This document shows, one piece after another, positions 27,301 through 35,945 of a stretch of DNA of 64,000 nucleotides (position 1 is its first letter; each line of letters starts with the position of its first letter). Source of the stretch: an uncultured Lachnospiraceae bacterium (GTDB taxonomy: Bacteria; Bacillota; Clostridia; Lachnospirales; Lachnospiraceae); contig CAJUDH010000019.1 of NCBI GenBank assembly GCA_910584845.1, positions 1-64,000 on the forward strand, in the 5' to 3' direction. The notes beneath the pieces are model-generated. The model was not told the DNA's origin and ran no database searches. It worked only from the letters and a program-made list of their open reading frames with translations. A program made the translations under genes and the position numbers.

Positions 27301-28443
27301 TTATACGGTCTGATGTTTGGCGACGTACACAGGGAAGCTGTCGCTGCCCTTTAGTTCTTTTCCGGCAGTAAAGGTAACGTTTTTGTCGGAAATAATGTAT
27401 TCCAGGTTGGCGCCTTCCGCAACTACGGTATCCTGCATAAGCACACAGTTTTTCACTTTGGCGCCTTTGCCGATTTTAACGCCACGGAACAGGATACAGT
27501 TCTCCGCTTCGCCTTCGATGACGCAGCCGTCGGCACATACTACGTTTTTCACTTTGGCTTCCCCGATGTAACGGGTGGGGTTGTCGTCACGGATCTTGGT
27601 GTAGATGGAGTCGCCTGAGAACAGGGCATCCAAATTCTCCTCGTCCAGAAGCTTCATGTTTTCGTCAAAATAGCTCTTTAAGTCGCAAATCCGTGCCAGG
27701 TAGCCGTCATAACGGTAAGCCTGTACATTCAGCTTGTCAAGCTGCGGGGACAGGATATCCCTCTCAAAGAAGGAATGGCCATGGAGGTACGCCGTGTTAA
27801 TCTGGCTGATTAAAAGCTCCCGGTCCATAATGTAAATGTTCATGGAGAAATTCTGGGGGCCGGCTGCCTTGGAATTAATATCCAGGTTTACCACCCGCCC
27901 GTCTTTGATATCAAGGGTATAATACATATCCGAATTGATATCTTCCCGCTTGCGCGCGCTGGCCGGGACATCGCTTTGGGAATAGGCCACGGTCACGTCT
28001 GCGCCGCTGGAAATATGGGCGTCCATGAAAGCTTTAAAATCAAAGTTTACGGCAATATTGGTATCGGACATGACCACATATTTTTCTTTTTGGGACTTTA
28101 AGAAAGTCAGCACACTGGCCAGGGCTTCCACCCGGCCGGTATAAACTTTGATATTCTTCTGGGCGAAAGGCGGGACAATATTCAAACCGCCGTTTTTACG
28201 GGTCAGGTCCCATTCGCGGCCAGAACCCAGGTGGTCCATCAAGGAGTGGTAGTTCTTGCGGACTACCAGGGAAATATTGCCGATCCCGCTGTTTACCATG
28301 CTGGACAGGATGAAGTCTACCATGCGGTAACGGCCGGCAAACGGGATGGACGCCATCAAACGCTCGCTGACCAGTTCCGGCACAAGGGTGTCATATGTGT
28401 TTGGGAAAATAATACCCAGGGCATCTGCATTGGAATTTACCAT
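27301..28443 (-). CDS. glgD: Glucose-1-phosphate adenylyltransferase, GlgD subunit
   Basis: 380 residues of the nucleotidyltransferase/left-handed beta-helix family. Begins NADALGIIFPNTYDTLVPELVSERLMASIPFAGRYRMVDF: the Gly-rich GGxGxRL loop of catalytic GlgC is absent, which is the known feature of the regulatory GlgD subunit in Firmicutes. The C-terminal hexapeptide region includes GCVIEGEAENCILFRGVKIG. Start overlaps the end of glgC by 7 bases, so both subunits are made together. Confidence 0.95.
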   Translation of the reverse strand: MVNSNADALGIIFPNTYDTLVPELVSERLMASIPFAGRYRMVDFILSSMVNSGIGNISLVVRKNYHSLMDHLGSGREWDLTRKNGGLNIVPPFAQKNIKVYTGRVEALASVLTFLKSQKEKYVVMSDTNIAVNFDFKAFMDAHISSGADVTVAYSQSDVPASARKREDINSDMYYTLDIKDGRVVNLDINSKAAGPQNFSMNIYIMDRELLISQINTAYLHGHSFFERDILSPQLDKLNVQAYRYDGYLARICDLKSYFDENMKLLDEENLDALFSGDSIYTKIRDDNPTRYIGEAKVKNVVCADGCVIEGEAENCILFRGVKIGKGAKVKNCVLMQDTVVAEGANLEYIISDKNVTFTAGKELKGSDSFPVYVAKHQTV

Positions 28444-29645
28444 TGTTCTTCACCGCCTTTCACGTTACTGTTGACCATGGCATTGGGGCCGATTTTCGCG
28501 TTGTCGCCCACATAAACGCCGGAACCTACGGTGGCTACGCCTTTTTCGCCTTCCGTAGGCATGGCGCCAACCTCGGCGTTCTCGCCGATAACCACATTTT
28601 CTGCCACGATGCAATGTTTGACTACGGCGCCGGCTTTAATGGTGGTGCCGCCCATGATGACGGCGTCCTCGACCTGGGCGCCTGTTTCCACGGTAACGCC
28701 TGCGAACAAGATGGAATGTTTAACCGTTCCGGAAATGCGGCAGCCGTCGGTAATCATACAGTTTTCCACCACGGCGTCGCCGCTGATCCGGTGCCCGGTC
28801 ATCCCGCTGTTGCGGCTGTAAATTTTCCAATTTTCATCAAACAGGTTAATGCCGCTGTGCTCCGGATCCAAAACTTCCATATTGGCTTCCCAAAGGGAGG
28901 AGATTGTCCCCACGTCTTTCCAGTAGCCGCTGAAATGATAGGCATACATGTTACGGCCGTCCCTTAACAGGTTGGGGATAATGTTATTGCCGAAATCATT
29001 TTCCGAGTTGGGGTCGGCTTCGTCTTCAATCAGGTATTTCTTCAGGATGTCCCAGTTGAAAATGTAAATGCCCATGGAAGCTAAGTTGGACTTGGGCTCC
29101 TTTGGCTTTTCCTGGAATTCAGTGATCTTGTCATTTTCGTCGGCAACCATCAGGCCGAAGCGGGAAGCCTCGTCCCAGGGCACTTCCATGACGGCCACGC
29201 TGAATTCCGCGCCTTTTTCCTTGTGGAAACGCAGGAAATCGCTGTAGTCCTGTTTGCAGATCTGGTCGCCGGAAAGGATGATCACGTACTGTGGGTTGTA
29301 GCGCTCAATAAAGGAAATGTTCTGATAGATAGCATTGGCTGTGCCTTTATACCAGTCGGAGCCGGAAGCCTGCTGGTAAGGCGGGAGGACATGGACGCCG
29401 CCATGAAGCCGGTCTAAATCCCAAGGTTGCCCGTTGCCAATGTATTCGTTCAGAACCAACGGCTGATACTGGGTAAGGATACCTACGGTATCAATGCCGG
29501 AGTTGACGCAGTTCGATAGCGGGAAATCGATAATCCGATATTTGCCGCCAAAAGGAACTGCAGGTTTTGCCAGCTTCTGGGTCAGCGCGTAAAGGCGGGA
29601 ACCCTGTCCGCCGGCAAGAAGCATCGCAATCATTTCTTTTGCCAT
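28437..29645 (-). CDS. glgC: Glucose-1-phosphate adenylyltransferase, catalytic GlgC subunit
   Basis: 402 residues. Makes ADP-glucose for glycogen. The pyrophosphorylase loop MLLAGGQGSRLYALT is at the N-terminus, with KPAVPFGGKYRIIDFPLSN and YKGTANAIYQN following. The C-terminus carries hexapeptide repeats (AVVKHCIVAENVVIGENAEVG). No glycogen synthase or branching enzyme is adjacent. Bases 29646-29931 upstream contain the leader and a candidate TACAAT -10 near 29843, without a clear -35. Confidence 0.97.
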   Translation of the reverse strand: MAKEMIAMLLAGGQGSRLYALTQKLAKPAVPFGGKYRIIDFPLSNCVNSGIDTVGILTQYQPLVLNEYIGNGQPWDLDRLHGGVHVLPPYQQASGSDWYKGTANAIYQNISFIERYNPQYVIILSGDQICKQDYSDFLRFHKEKGAEFSVAVMEVPWDEASRFGLMVADENDKITEFQEKPKEPKSNLASMGIYIFNWDILKKYLIEDEADPNSENDFGNNIIPNLLRDGRNMYAYHFSGYWKDVGTISSLWEANMEVLDPEHSGINLFDENWKIYSRNSGMTGHRISGDAVVENCMITDGCRISGTVKHSILFAGVTVETGAQVEDAVIMGGTTIKAGAVVKHCIVAENVVIGENAEVGAMPTEGEKGVATVGSGVYVGDNAKIGPNAMVNSNVKGGEEQW

Positions 29646-29931
29646 TTTAATCTCCCCCTGATTTATTCTCTTGCAGGCAATAAAGGAAAGCCGGTTCGGC
29701 CTGCCCCAAGCCTGCGGGCCAAATACCTGCGGCTTGCCGCGCCGTCAGTGTGACGTTCCGTCAAACTGCTATAAGGTATTTGGCTTGTAGCTTATAATCC
29801 GGCAAAAGATGATAAGTTCTGCCGGTATGCTAATATTCAAATTGTACCACAAAATGAAAAAAATCGGTAGTCTTTTGTGCAAAAAAGAATAGAAATTTCA
29901 TAAAAAATACCTTATGGCCATGGGGCAGCGG

Positions 29932-31431
29932 CTATTGCCCAAATAAACGGCGGGCCGTTTCCACGGAATAGTTGTAGGAACGGACCCCGTCCGGGTAGGC
30001 GCGTGGGTTTAAGCGGCTTCGTCCGGGTTGGCGGGAAATGCGCCAAGCCCAGCCTTTCCCGGTGTGGTTGCCGGAGCGTTGGCGCAGTTCTTCCAAATCC
30101 AGCCCCAGGGTGGCCACGGCCGGGGCGGCATCGGCACATAAGCCTTCCGTCAGATACCGGAATTGGCTTTCGGTGGCGGTAGCCGGATCCAGCCGGGCCA
30201 CATAGCTTCTGGCGATGATGGCGTCGGGGCGTGCCAGGGACAGGCTTACATAGAAGACGGAAACGGTTGCAACGAAAAACCAAAACAACGGAAATTCCGG
30301 CTTCCAGATGATGCGGGCCACGCCGAGCATCAGTACGAAAAGCAGGGCCAAAAACCAAAGCACCAGGATCCGCAGATAAGAAAGGTGGTATTCGTTTACG
30401 TAAAGCGCCATCCGGTAAGCCGCTGAAGCGATGAGCACATAGGTGCAGGCCGTGACCAGGGTCAAAAGAAGCCGCAGGCATGTGCGGGGGCGGACGTATT
30501 TCAGGCAGCAGAGCACCAGGGCCAGGTTGAAAAAGGCCACCAGCAGCAATTGGAAAAATCCCCGGCGGGCGTAAGAGGAATAGGTATACCCTTCCGGAAG
30601 GCTCCCTTTTCCAAGGAACAAGTAGAAGATCTGGACTGCGCAAAACAACAGGTAGACAAAGCCAATGGCCCCGATAAAGGCTTCAGCCATGGCCGGGGGG
30701 AGGGCCTGCCGGTTTGGCGTGGTTTCCGGTATTTTGCGGAGGCAGCAGCTGCAGATCAGGCAATAGGGGGCAAAAATGCCGAAAACCAGCATAACCGTAA
30801 TATGAGCCAGGGCAAAGGGGGAAAAGGCATGTTTTAAAAACCACCACATCATGGAGGAAAAGACAGCGTCCGCCTGGCATAGAATAAGGATCAACAGCAG
30901 GCATACGGGGAACGCAACCATAAGGCCGGCAGCCGGCAGCAGTAACAGCTGCCAGTTTCTGGCGCCCCCTTCTTTCCTATGGCGCAAGGCATGGACCAAA
31001 GGCCAGGGAAGGGCAATTAGGCTGTGCCAGAAGTAGAGGAAAATGGCAACGGAATATTTCCCGATGTTCCAGCTTTTGTCGTTATAGAATTGGTGCAGGG
31101 CCAGCACGGCGCCCAAAAGGATTAAAGCCAGTTTGTTAAAAAAATGCAAAAAAGGGTCTGCCGTGAGGAAGGTGGAAATCCCCAAAAGCATTGCTACGGC
31201 TAATAAAAACCAGCTGCCCTTTTTAATAGGAACCGACAACTTCTGGCAGGCAGCCAGGAAGCATATGCAAGAAAACAGGACAAACAGGGGATAAGTGACG
31301 CCAAAGGGGTTGCGGTACAGGCAGAAAGGGTATATCATCCCAAACAGCACGCTGATTTTGGCGAAGAAAGAAAAATTTTCTTCTATGGGCCGTAAACGCA
31401 ACTTTTTTTCTTCTTTAGATAAACCGTTCAT
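29932..31431 (-). CDS. DUF4173-type polytopic membrane protein
   Basis: 499 residues from the ATG at 31431 (MNGLSKEEKKLRL), which overlaps the stop of the upstream gene as ATGA; the open frame extends further but this start is better placed. About ten to twelve hydrophobic segments are visible, then a soluble C-terminal part (DAIIARSYVARLDPATATESQFRYLTEG, DLEELRQRSGNHTGKGW), which is the pattern of DUF4173/DUF4153 proteins. Function is unknown. Confidence 0.75.
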   Translation of the reverse strand: MNGLSKEEKKLRLRPIEENFSFFAKISVLFGMIYPFCLYRNPFGVTYPLFVLFSCICFLAACQKLSVPIKKGSWFLLAVAMLLGISTFLTADPFLHFFNKLALILLGAVLALHQFYNDKSWNIGKYSVAIFLYFWHSLIALPWPLVHALRHRKEGGARNWQLLLLPAAGLMVAFPVCLLLILILCQADAVFSSMMWWFLKHAFSPFALAHITVMLVFGIFAPYCLICSCCLRKIPETTPNRQALPPAMAEAFIGAIGFVYLLFCAVQIFYLFLGKGSLPEGYTYSSYARRGFFQLLLVAFFNLALVLCCLKYVRPRTCLRLLLTLVTACTYVLIASAAYRMALYVNEYHLSYLRILVLWFLALLFVLMLGVARIIWKPEFPLFWFFVATVSVFYVSLSLARPDAIIARSYVARLDPATATESQFRYLTEGLCADAAPAVATLGLDLEELRQRSGNHTGKGWAWRISRQPGRSRLNPRAYPDGVRSYNYSVETARRLFGQ

Positions 31432-31937
31432 GGCAGGTCCTCCTGTTGATGGTGCGGGGCGGTCCGGTGCCCGTTTTCCCGGCAGGGCGGGTTGGCGGCG
31501 ATAAAATCTTCCAGGATCTGCGCCGCGTCGCCAGCAAGTTCGGCACAAGGCCGCTTTTTATAGTATTCGGAAGTGCGGCCGGCCGGTGTTGGGGGGTCAG
31601 ACTTGTGGTCCAGCCCCAAAAGCTCCCGGCAGATAATGCTTCCGTTATGTTCCCGGAAAGTCCTGGCCAGGGCCTGCACCCGCTCATATTGTGCCTTTTT
31701 CCCGGCCAGGTCTTTGGGGTCGCTGTAGCCATAGAGCATGCCGGCAGCCAGAAGGACGCCGCTGAAGCAGCCACACACTTCCCTTAACCTTCCCATGCCG
31801 CCGCCGAAAGAGCAAGCCAGGCGGGCGGCTGTCTCTTGGTCCAGCCCCAGCTCTTCCTGATAGGCCAGAAGGACAGCCTGGGCACAATTATAGCCTTGAA
31901 GGAAATAAGATTTTGCTTTTTCTTTGTGGTTATCCAT
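31428..31937 (-). CDS. C_GCAxxG_C_C family putative redox protein
   Basis: 169 residues. Contains GYNCAQAVLLAYQEELGL, ARLACSFGGGMGRLREVCGCFSGVLLAAGMLYG, and later a single Cys in IICRELLG and RPCAELAGDAAQILEDFI, the spaced Cys pattern that names the family. These proteins are thought to bind a metal or cluster; no reaction is established. It leads a two-gene operon with the DUF4173-type gene. Confidence 0.85.
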   Translation of the reverse strand: MDNHKEKAKSYFLQGYNCAQAVLLAYQEELGLDQETAARLACSFGGGMGRLREVCGCFSGVLLAAGMLYGYSDPKDLAGKKAQYERVQALARTFREHNGSIICRELLGLDHKSDPPTPAGRTSEYYKKRPCAELAGDAAQILEDFIAANPPCRENGHRTAPHHQQEDLP

Positions 31938-32041
31938 AATTTTGAAATCCTTTCTCTGCCATGGCCGCCATAGCCATGGCGTATTGCAACGTCAGGCGCC
32001 GCTTTTGGCGGCCGGGCCGGCGGCCAAAAAGCTTGTAATCC

Positions 32042-32070
32042 AGTATAACGCTTTTTTGGGTTCTTGTCTA
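32042..32070 (-). promoter_or_regulatory. Promoter of the C_GCAxxG gene
   Basis: Minus strand: -35 TAGACA (32065-32070), 17 bases, -10 TATACT (32042-32047). Its -35 overlaps the -35 of the divergent plus-strand promoter. Confidence 0.6.
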
Positions 32071-32092
32071 TGTGTTAAAGCTATGTTATACT
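32064..32092 (+). promoter_or_regulatory. Promoter of the deoxyinosine glycosylase gene
   Basis: -35 TTGTCT (32064-32069), 17 bases, -10 TATACT (32087-32092). Overlaps the divergent promoter, so the two cannot be occupied at once. Confidence 0.65.
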
Positions 32093-32197
32093 GGGATATA
32101 CATTTCAATAGTGGAAACGCATAGAATATGCCCCAAAGCGTATCATGCCCCGCCAGCAAAGGCATGGGCTTTTGGGGCGGGCGGCTGGGAGGTGCAG

Positions 32198-32698
32198 ATG
32201 GCTGGTGAAGCGGCAAAGGTAGTCCATGAATTCGCCCCTTTATTTGATAAAGGTTCCAAGGTTTTGGTACTGGGGACGATCCCTTCCCCGAAATCCAGGG
32301 AACAGGGTTTTTATTACGGGCACCCAAGGAACCGGTTTTGGAAAGTGGCCGCCCGGGTTTTCGGGGAACCGGAACCGGTGACAATTGCAGAAAAAAAGGT
32401 GTTGGCGGCGCGCAACCACATGGCAATTTGGGACGTGCTGGCCAGCTGTGTCATACAGGGGGCAGAGGACGCCAGCATCCGCGAACCTGTGGCCAACGAC
32501 CTGGATGTGATTTTACAAAAGGCGGATATTCGGGCGATTTTTACCACCGGGAAGAAAGCGGCAGATTTGTACCGGAAGTATTGTGAACCCAGATACGGGC
32601 GGCCTTGTATTATGCTGCCTTCCACCAGCCCCGCCAATTGCAGGATGGGGGAGGATGAGCTGGTTGCCCGGTACCGGGTATTAAGGGATTTTGTGTGA
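32198..32698 (+). CDS. DNA-deoxyinosine glycosylase (UDG superfamily, HDG type)
   Basis: 166 residues from the ATG at 32198, which follows GGGAGG at 5 bases. Removes hypoxanthine, and perhaps uracil, from DNA. The motif VLGTIPSPKSREQGFYYGHPRNRFW is the active-site region of family 6 glycosylases, and LPSTSPANC is the second conserved motif. No iron-sulphur cysteines. Single gene with its own promoter. Confidence 0.88.
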   Translation: MAGEAAKVVHEFAPLFDKGSKVLVLGTIPSPKSREQGFYYGHPRNRFWKVAARVFGEPEPVTIAEKKVLAARNHMAIWDVLASCVIQGAEDASIREPVANDLDVILQKADIRAIFTTGKKAADLYRKYCEPRYGRPCIMLPSTSPANCRMGEDELVARYRVLRDFV

Positions 32699-32804
32699 CA
32701 GGGCCGCCAAAAGCGGACCATGGATAGGGGAAGCTGCTTTGCAAAGGCCGTCCTGCCGTTTGCCTTAAAAGGGGCGCCATAAGAGAGGGTAGGGGAGGGT
32801 TAAA

Positions 32805-33308
32805 ATGAAAATTATTGTTATGGGGTACAGCGGAAGCGGGAAATCCACGTTGGCCCGGCATTTGGGGAAAAAGTACCGGATTCCGGTGTTACATTTGGAC
32901 CGTGTCCAATGGCTCGCGGGATGGAAGGCGCGGCCCCAGGAAAAAAAACAGGCTATGGCTGCCCGGTTTATGGACACCCACGATTCCTGGGTGATAGACG
33001 GAAATTACACAGACCTGGAATATGAGCGCCGCATTTTGGAGGCAGACCGGATTATCCTTTTGGAATTGAACCGTTTTTCCTGCCTGTACCGGGTTTGGAG
33101 GCGGTACCGGAAATACAAGGGGAGGACTCGTAAGGATATGGGGAAAGGCTGTACGGAAAAGCTGGACTGGGAGTTTGCCTGGTGGGTCTTTCAAAAAGGG
33201 CGTAGCCGGGAGCGGAAGAGAAAGCTGCAGCAGATCCGGCAAAACAATAAAGAAAAAACAGAAGTGGTGAAAAACCAAAGGCAATTGTCCCGATATTTTT
33301 GTACATAA
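32805..33308 (+). CDS. P-loop NTPase, FlaR/topology-modulation-like
   Basis: 167 residues. Walker A is GYSGSGKSTLARHLG; LHLDRVQWLAGWKARP and WVIDGNYTDLEYERRILEADRIILLEL are hallmarks of the adenylate-kinase-like group often annotated as DNA topology modulation protein FlaR. The C-terminus is very basic (KGRSRERKRKLQQIRQNNKEKTEVVKNQRQ). A nucleoside or small-metabolite kinase activity is possible but unproven. Confidence 0.8.
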   Translation: MKIIVMGYSGSGKSTLARHLGKKYRIPVLHLDRVQWLAGWKARPQEKKQAMAARFMDTHDSWVIDGNYTDLEYERRILEADRIILLELNRFSCLYRVWRRYRKYKGRTRKDMGKGCTEKLDWEFAWWVFQKGRSRERKRKLQQIRQNNKEKTEVVKNQRQLSRYFCT

Positions 33309-33314
33309 ATCCGG

Positions 33315-33370
33315 TTGCCATAAATAGGAAAGTATGATATAGTATGCGGTACGGTCAGGAAACTGGCCGT
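33315..33370 (+). promoter_or_regulatory. Promoter and leader hairpin of the MATE gene
   Basis: -35 TTGCCA (33315-33320), 17 bases, -10 TATAGT (33338-33343). Directly at the expected start, ACGGTCAG (33351-33358) pairs with CTGGCCGT (33363-33370) and GCTTCTTTT follows, so an early attenuation hairpin is possible. Confidence 0.55.
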
Positions 33371-33481
33371 GCTTCTTTTGGTAAAAATTTACAGTAAATA
33401 GAAAAGCCGGAAAAGGGCGCGGCGGCGTAAACGGGCCCGAAGAAGGCTTTGGAAGGCGCCACGGTTTAAAGAGGGGAAAAA

Positions 33482-34858
33482 ATGAGATTGCAGGGAAAGG
33501 CCGGGAAAGGCTATGAATTGGATATGTGCAACGGTCCGCTTTTTTCGAAAATTATACTTTTTGCGGTGCCGTTGATGTTGTCCGGGGTTTTGCAGCTGCT
33601 GTTTAACGCCGCGGATATTATTGTGGTGGGGCGGTATGCCGGCAGCAGTTCCCTTGCGGCCGTAGGCGCTACCAGCTCTTTGATCAATCTGCTGGTCAAT
33701 GTGTTTATCGGGCTTTCCGTGGGGGCCAATGTGCTGGTGGCCCAATATCATGGGGCCCATAGGCTAAAAGATTTGGAAGAAACGGTACATACCGCCATGA
33801 TCCTGGCGGTGGCCGGCGGCGGCATTTTGATCGTCGTGGGCGTGCTTTTGGCCAACCCGCTGTTGAGGCTGATGGATACGCCAAAAGACGTGCTGCCGTT
33901 GGCCGTGCTTTATATGAAACTGTTTTTCATGGGGATGCCGGCAACGCTGCTTTATAATTTTGGCAGCGCGATTTTGCGGGCAGTGGGGGATACCCGCCGC
34001 CCCTTGTATTTTTTGATGATGGCCGGTGTGATTAACGTTGTCTTAAATTTGATTTTCGTGATATGCTTTCACATGGATGTGGCAGGGGTAGCCTTGGCCA
34101 CGGTGATTTCCCAGTGTGTTTCGGCATGGATGATCGTGCGTTGCCTGATCCGGTCTAATGCGGATTACCGCCTGCGGCTTGACCGGTTAAAGGTGAACCG
34201 GGGCAAGATATGGGCCATTGCGCGTATTGGGCTCCCGGCGGGGCTGCAGGGGGCTGTTTTTTCCATTTCCAATGTGCTGATCCAGACATCGGTAAATTCC
34301 TTTGGCCCCATGGCCGTGGCAGGCAATACGGCCGCGGCTAACATAGAAGGTTTTGTCTATACTTCCATGAACGCGGTGTACCAGACGGCATTAAGTTTTA
34401 CCAGCCAGAATTTCGGCGCAGGGCAATACCGGAGGATGACCCGGGTATTGCTATATTGCCTGGGGCTGGTCGCGGCGTTGGGCCTGGTCCTGGGGGGCGG
34501 CATGGTGGCGTTTGGCCATTCTTTGGCGCGGGTCTACTCTCCCGACGAGCAGGTGATCCAGTATAGCGTGAACCGCCTCCAGATCATTGGAAAAACGTAT
34601 TTTGTCTGTGGGATGATGGATACCATGGTGGGGGGCCTGCGGGGGATCGGCTGTTCCCTGATCCCTATGTTTGTTTCCCTGACGGGGGCCTGCGCCTTTC
34701 GGGTGGTGTGGATCTTTACCGTATTTGCCATGGACCAGACGCTGCAGACGCTGTATGTTTCTTATCCGGTGTCCTGGGCCATTACGTTTGCCGCCCATGT
34801 GGTTTGCTATCTGGTGGTCCGGCAAAGGATGAAGAAGAAGGGGGGATGGGGGCAGTAG
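33482..34858 (+). CDS. MATE family multidrug/Na+ exporter
   Basis: 458 residues with about twelve transmembrane helices in two similar halves, typical of the MATE/DinF-like group: FAVPLMLSGVLQLLFNAADIIVVGRYAG near the start, GLSVGANVLVAQYHGA, and in the second half GLPAGLQGAVFSISNVLIQTSVNSFG and SFTSQNFGAGQYRRM. Exports organic cations or other drugs using an ion gradient; substrate unknown. Its 3' end overlaps the convergent membrane-protein gene by 77 bases. Confidence 0.94.
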   Translation: MRLQGKAGKGYELDMCNGPLFSKIILFAVPLMLSGVLQLLFNAADIIVVGRYAGSSSLAAVGATSSLINLLVNVFIGLSVGANVLVAQYHGAHRLKDLEETVHTAMILAVAGGGILIVVGVLLANPLLRLMDTPKDVLPLAVLYMKLFFMGMPATLLYNFGSAILRAVGDTRRPLYFLMMAGVINVVLNLIFVICFHMDVAGVALATVISQCVSAWMIVRCLIRSNADYRLRLDRLKVNRGKIWAIARIGLPAGLQGAVFSISNVLIQTSVNSFGPMAVAGNTAAANIEGFVYTSMNAVYQTALSFTSQNFGAGQYRRMTRVLLYCLGLVAALGLVLGGGMVAFGHSLARVYSPDEQVIQYSVNRLQIIGKTYFVCGMMDTMVGGLRGIGCSLIPMFVSLTGACAFRVVWIFTVFAMDQTLQTLYVSYPVSWAITFAAHVVCYLVVRQRMKKKGGWGQ

Positions 34859-35555
34859 GCGGGCGCCGCTGCCTGACGAGATAGGGGCGGATCCGCCTTT
34901 CCCCCCAATGATATAATTGATGGACAAGGAACCCACCAAGGCAAATGGCTGCCAGATAAAGGATGTTTGCCAGATGGATGCCCAATTGAAGCGCCAGCCC
35001 GTGAAAGACCAATTGGGTATTGGGGTAGAAGGGCGAGATATAAAACATATCTGCCCGCCCTTGCCCCGGCGCCAGAAAGTTGATGGCCGTGGCTATGCCG
35101 CAGCAGGCAGCAAAGAGGGGGAGGGTGTGAAGGAAGCCCCGGCGGCTTAAATCCCCCCGGCCAGCCAGCCAAATAAACAGGCTGATCAAGACTAAAAGGA
35201 TATGCCAGGCATATCCGTGCAGGGTCAGGGTCCAATGGATGTGGGAAAAGCCTTCCGGGACAATTAACGCCGCAATGCCGGCCATAAAGTGGTAGTCCCG
35301 CATAAAGGTATACAGGGCGGCCTTGACGCGGCAGGCAGGTAAAAACGGCAGCAGCAGGCAAAAATACATGGGCAGGCTGCATAGCTGGAAGGGAAAGTAC
35401 CACCAGTCATAACGGCCCTGGTTGATAATATAGTATAAAAAAAGCTGCTTATATAACTCGCTGGCGGACAAAAAAAGGCCACAGCAAAAAAGGATGCGGT
35501 CAACGGCCCGGTCCGGCAGGGAGCGGAAATAGGAAATGGGATAAACGTTCATCAT
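34782..35555 (-). CDS. TIGR02206/YwaF-like integral membrane protein
   Basis: 257 residues with about six to seven membrane segments; YDWWYFPFQLCSLPMYFCLLLPF, FSHIHWTLTLHGYAWHILLVL and FLAPGQGRADMFYISPF are characteristic of TIGR02206 (YwaF) proteins of unknown function. The C-terminal 26 codons, Pro/Ser-rich, lie antisense to the end of the MATE gene. That tail could be a recent extension into the neighbour. Starts close to ATG-rich sequence at 35553. Confidence 0.8.
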   Translation of the reverse strand: MMNVYPISYFRSLPDRAVDRILFCCGLFLSASELYKQLFLYYIINQGRYDWWYFPFQLCSLPMYFCLLLPFLPACRVKAALYTFMRDYHFMAGIAALIVPEGFSHIHWTLTLHGYAWHILLVLISLFIWLAGRGDLSRRGFLHTLPLFAACCGIATAINFLAPGQGRADMFYISPFYPNTQLVFHGLALQLGIHLANILYLAAICLGGFLVHQLYHWGERRIRPYLVRQRRPPTAPIPPSSSSFAGPPDSKPHGRQT

Positions 35556-35711
35556 AATAACAGTATACCATTCGAAATGAGAAAGGGCAAGGTGTGAAAA
35601 AGGCAGGAACGGAAGGCAAAAGAAAGCAGGAAACGTGCTTTCCAGGATTGACAGGCATCTGCCATCATTTGCTTTGAAAGAAACAAGAAAATTTGGATAA
35701 AATAGATAAAG

Positions 35712-35811
35712 AAGCAGGCTATATCATGTAAGATGATATGGCCTGCTTTTTGTTTCATAGGAAATGGAGTCCTATGAAAAAACGCTCCACGGAGATTGTA
35801 CTGCGGTGGAG
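35712..35811 (+). promoter_or_regulatory. Three consecutive hairpins upstream of the serine recombinase
   Basis: Hairpin 1: AGCAGGCTATATCAT (35713-35727) with ATGATATGGCCTGCT (35733-35747), then TTTTT, a good intrinsic terminator. Hairpin 2: TTTCATAGGA (35753-35762) with TCCTATGAAA (35770-35779), perfect. Hairpin 3: CTCCAC (about 35785) with GTGGAG (about 35806). A TAAAAT box near 35697 with TTGAAA 18 bases upstream could start a short transcript here. The rest of 35556-35945 shows no gene. Confidence 0.6.
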
Positions 35812-35945
35812 GGGAACCTGCCACAAAGCAGATGAACTTATACATCAGACATGTGAACCGTTCTTGAAAGATAAGATGATGTGCTATATCAGACAACAGA
35901 TGACTGATTAATACAAAAAGAGAACAACAAGCGGAGGAAGTGGTT

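Noticed and set aside
35552..35896. 114-codon minus-strand open frame upstream of the recombinase
   Set aside because: It crosses the hairpin-rich leader, has no motifs, and its hydrophobic content comes from AT-rich sequence.
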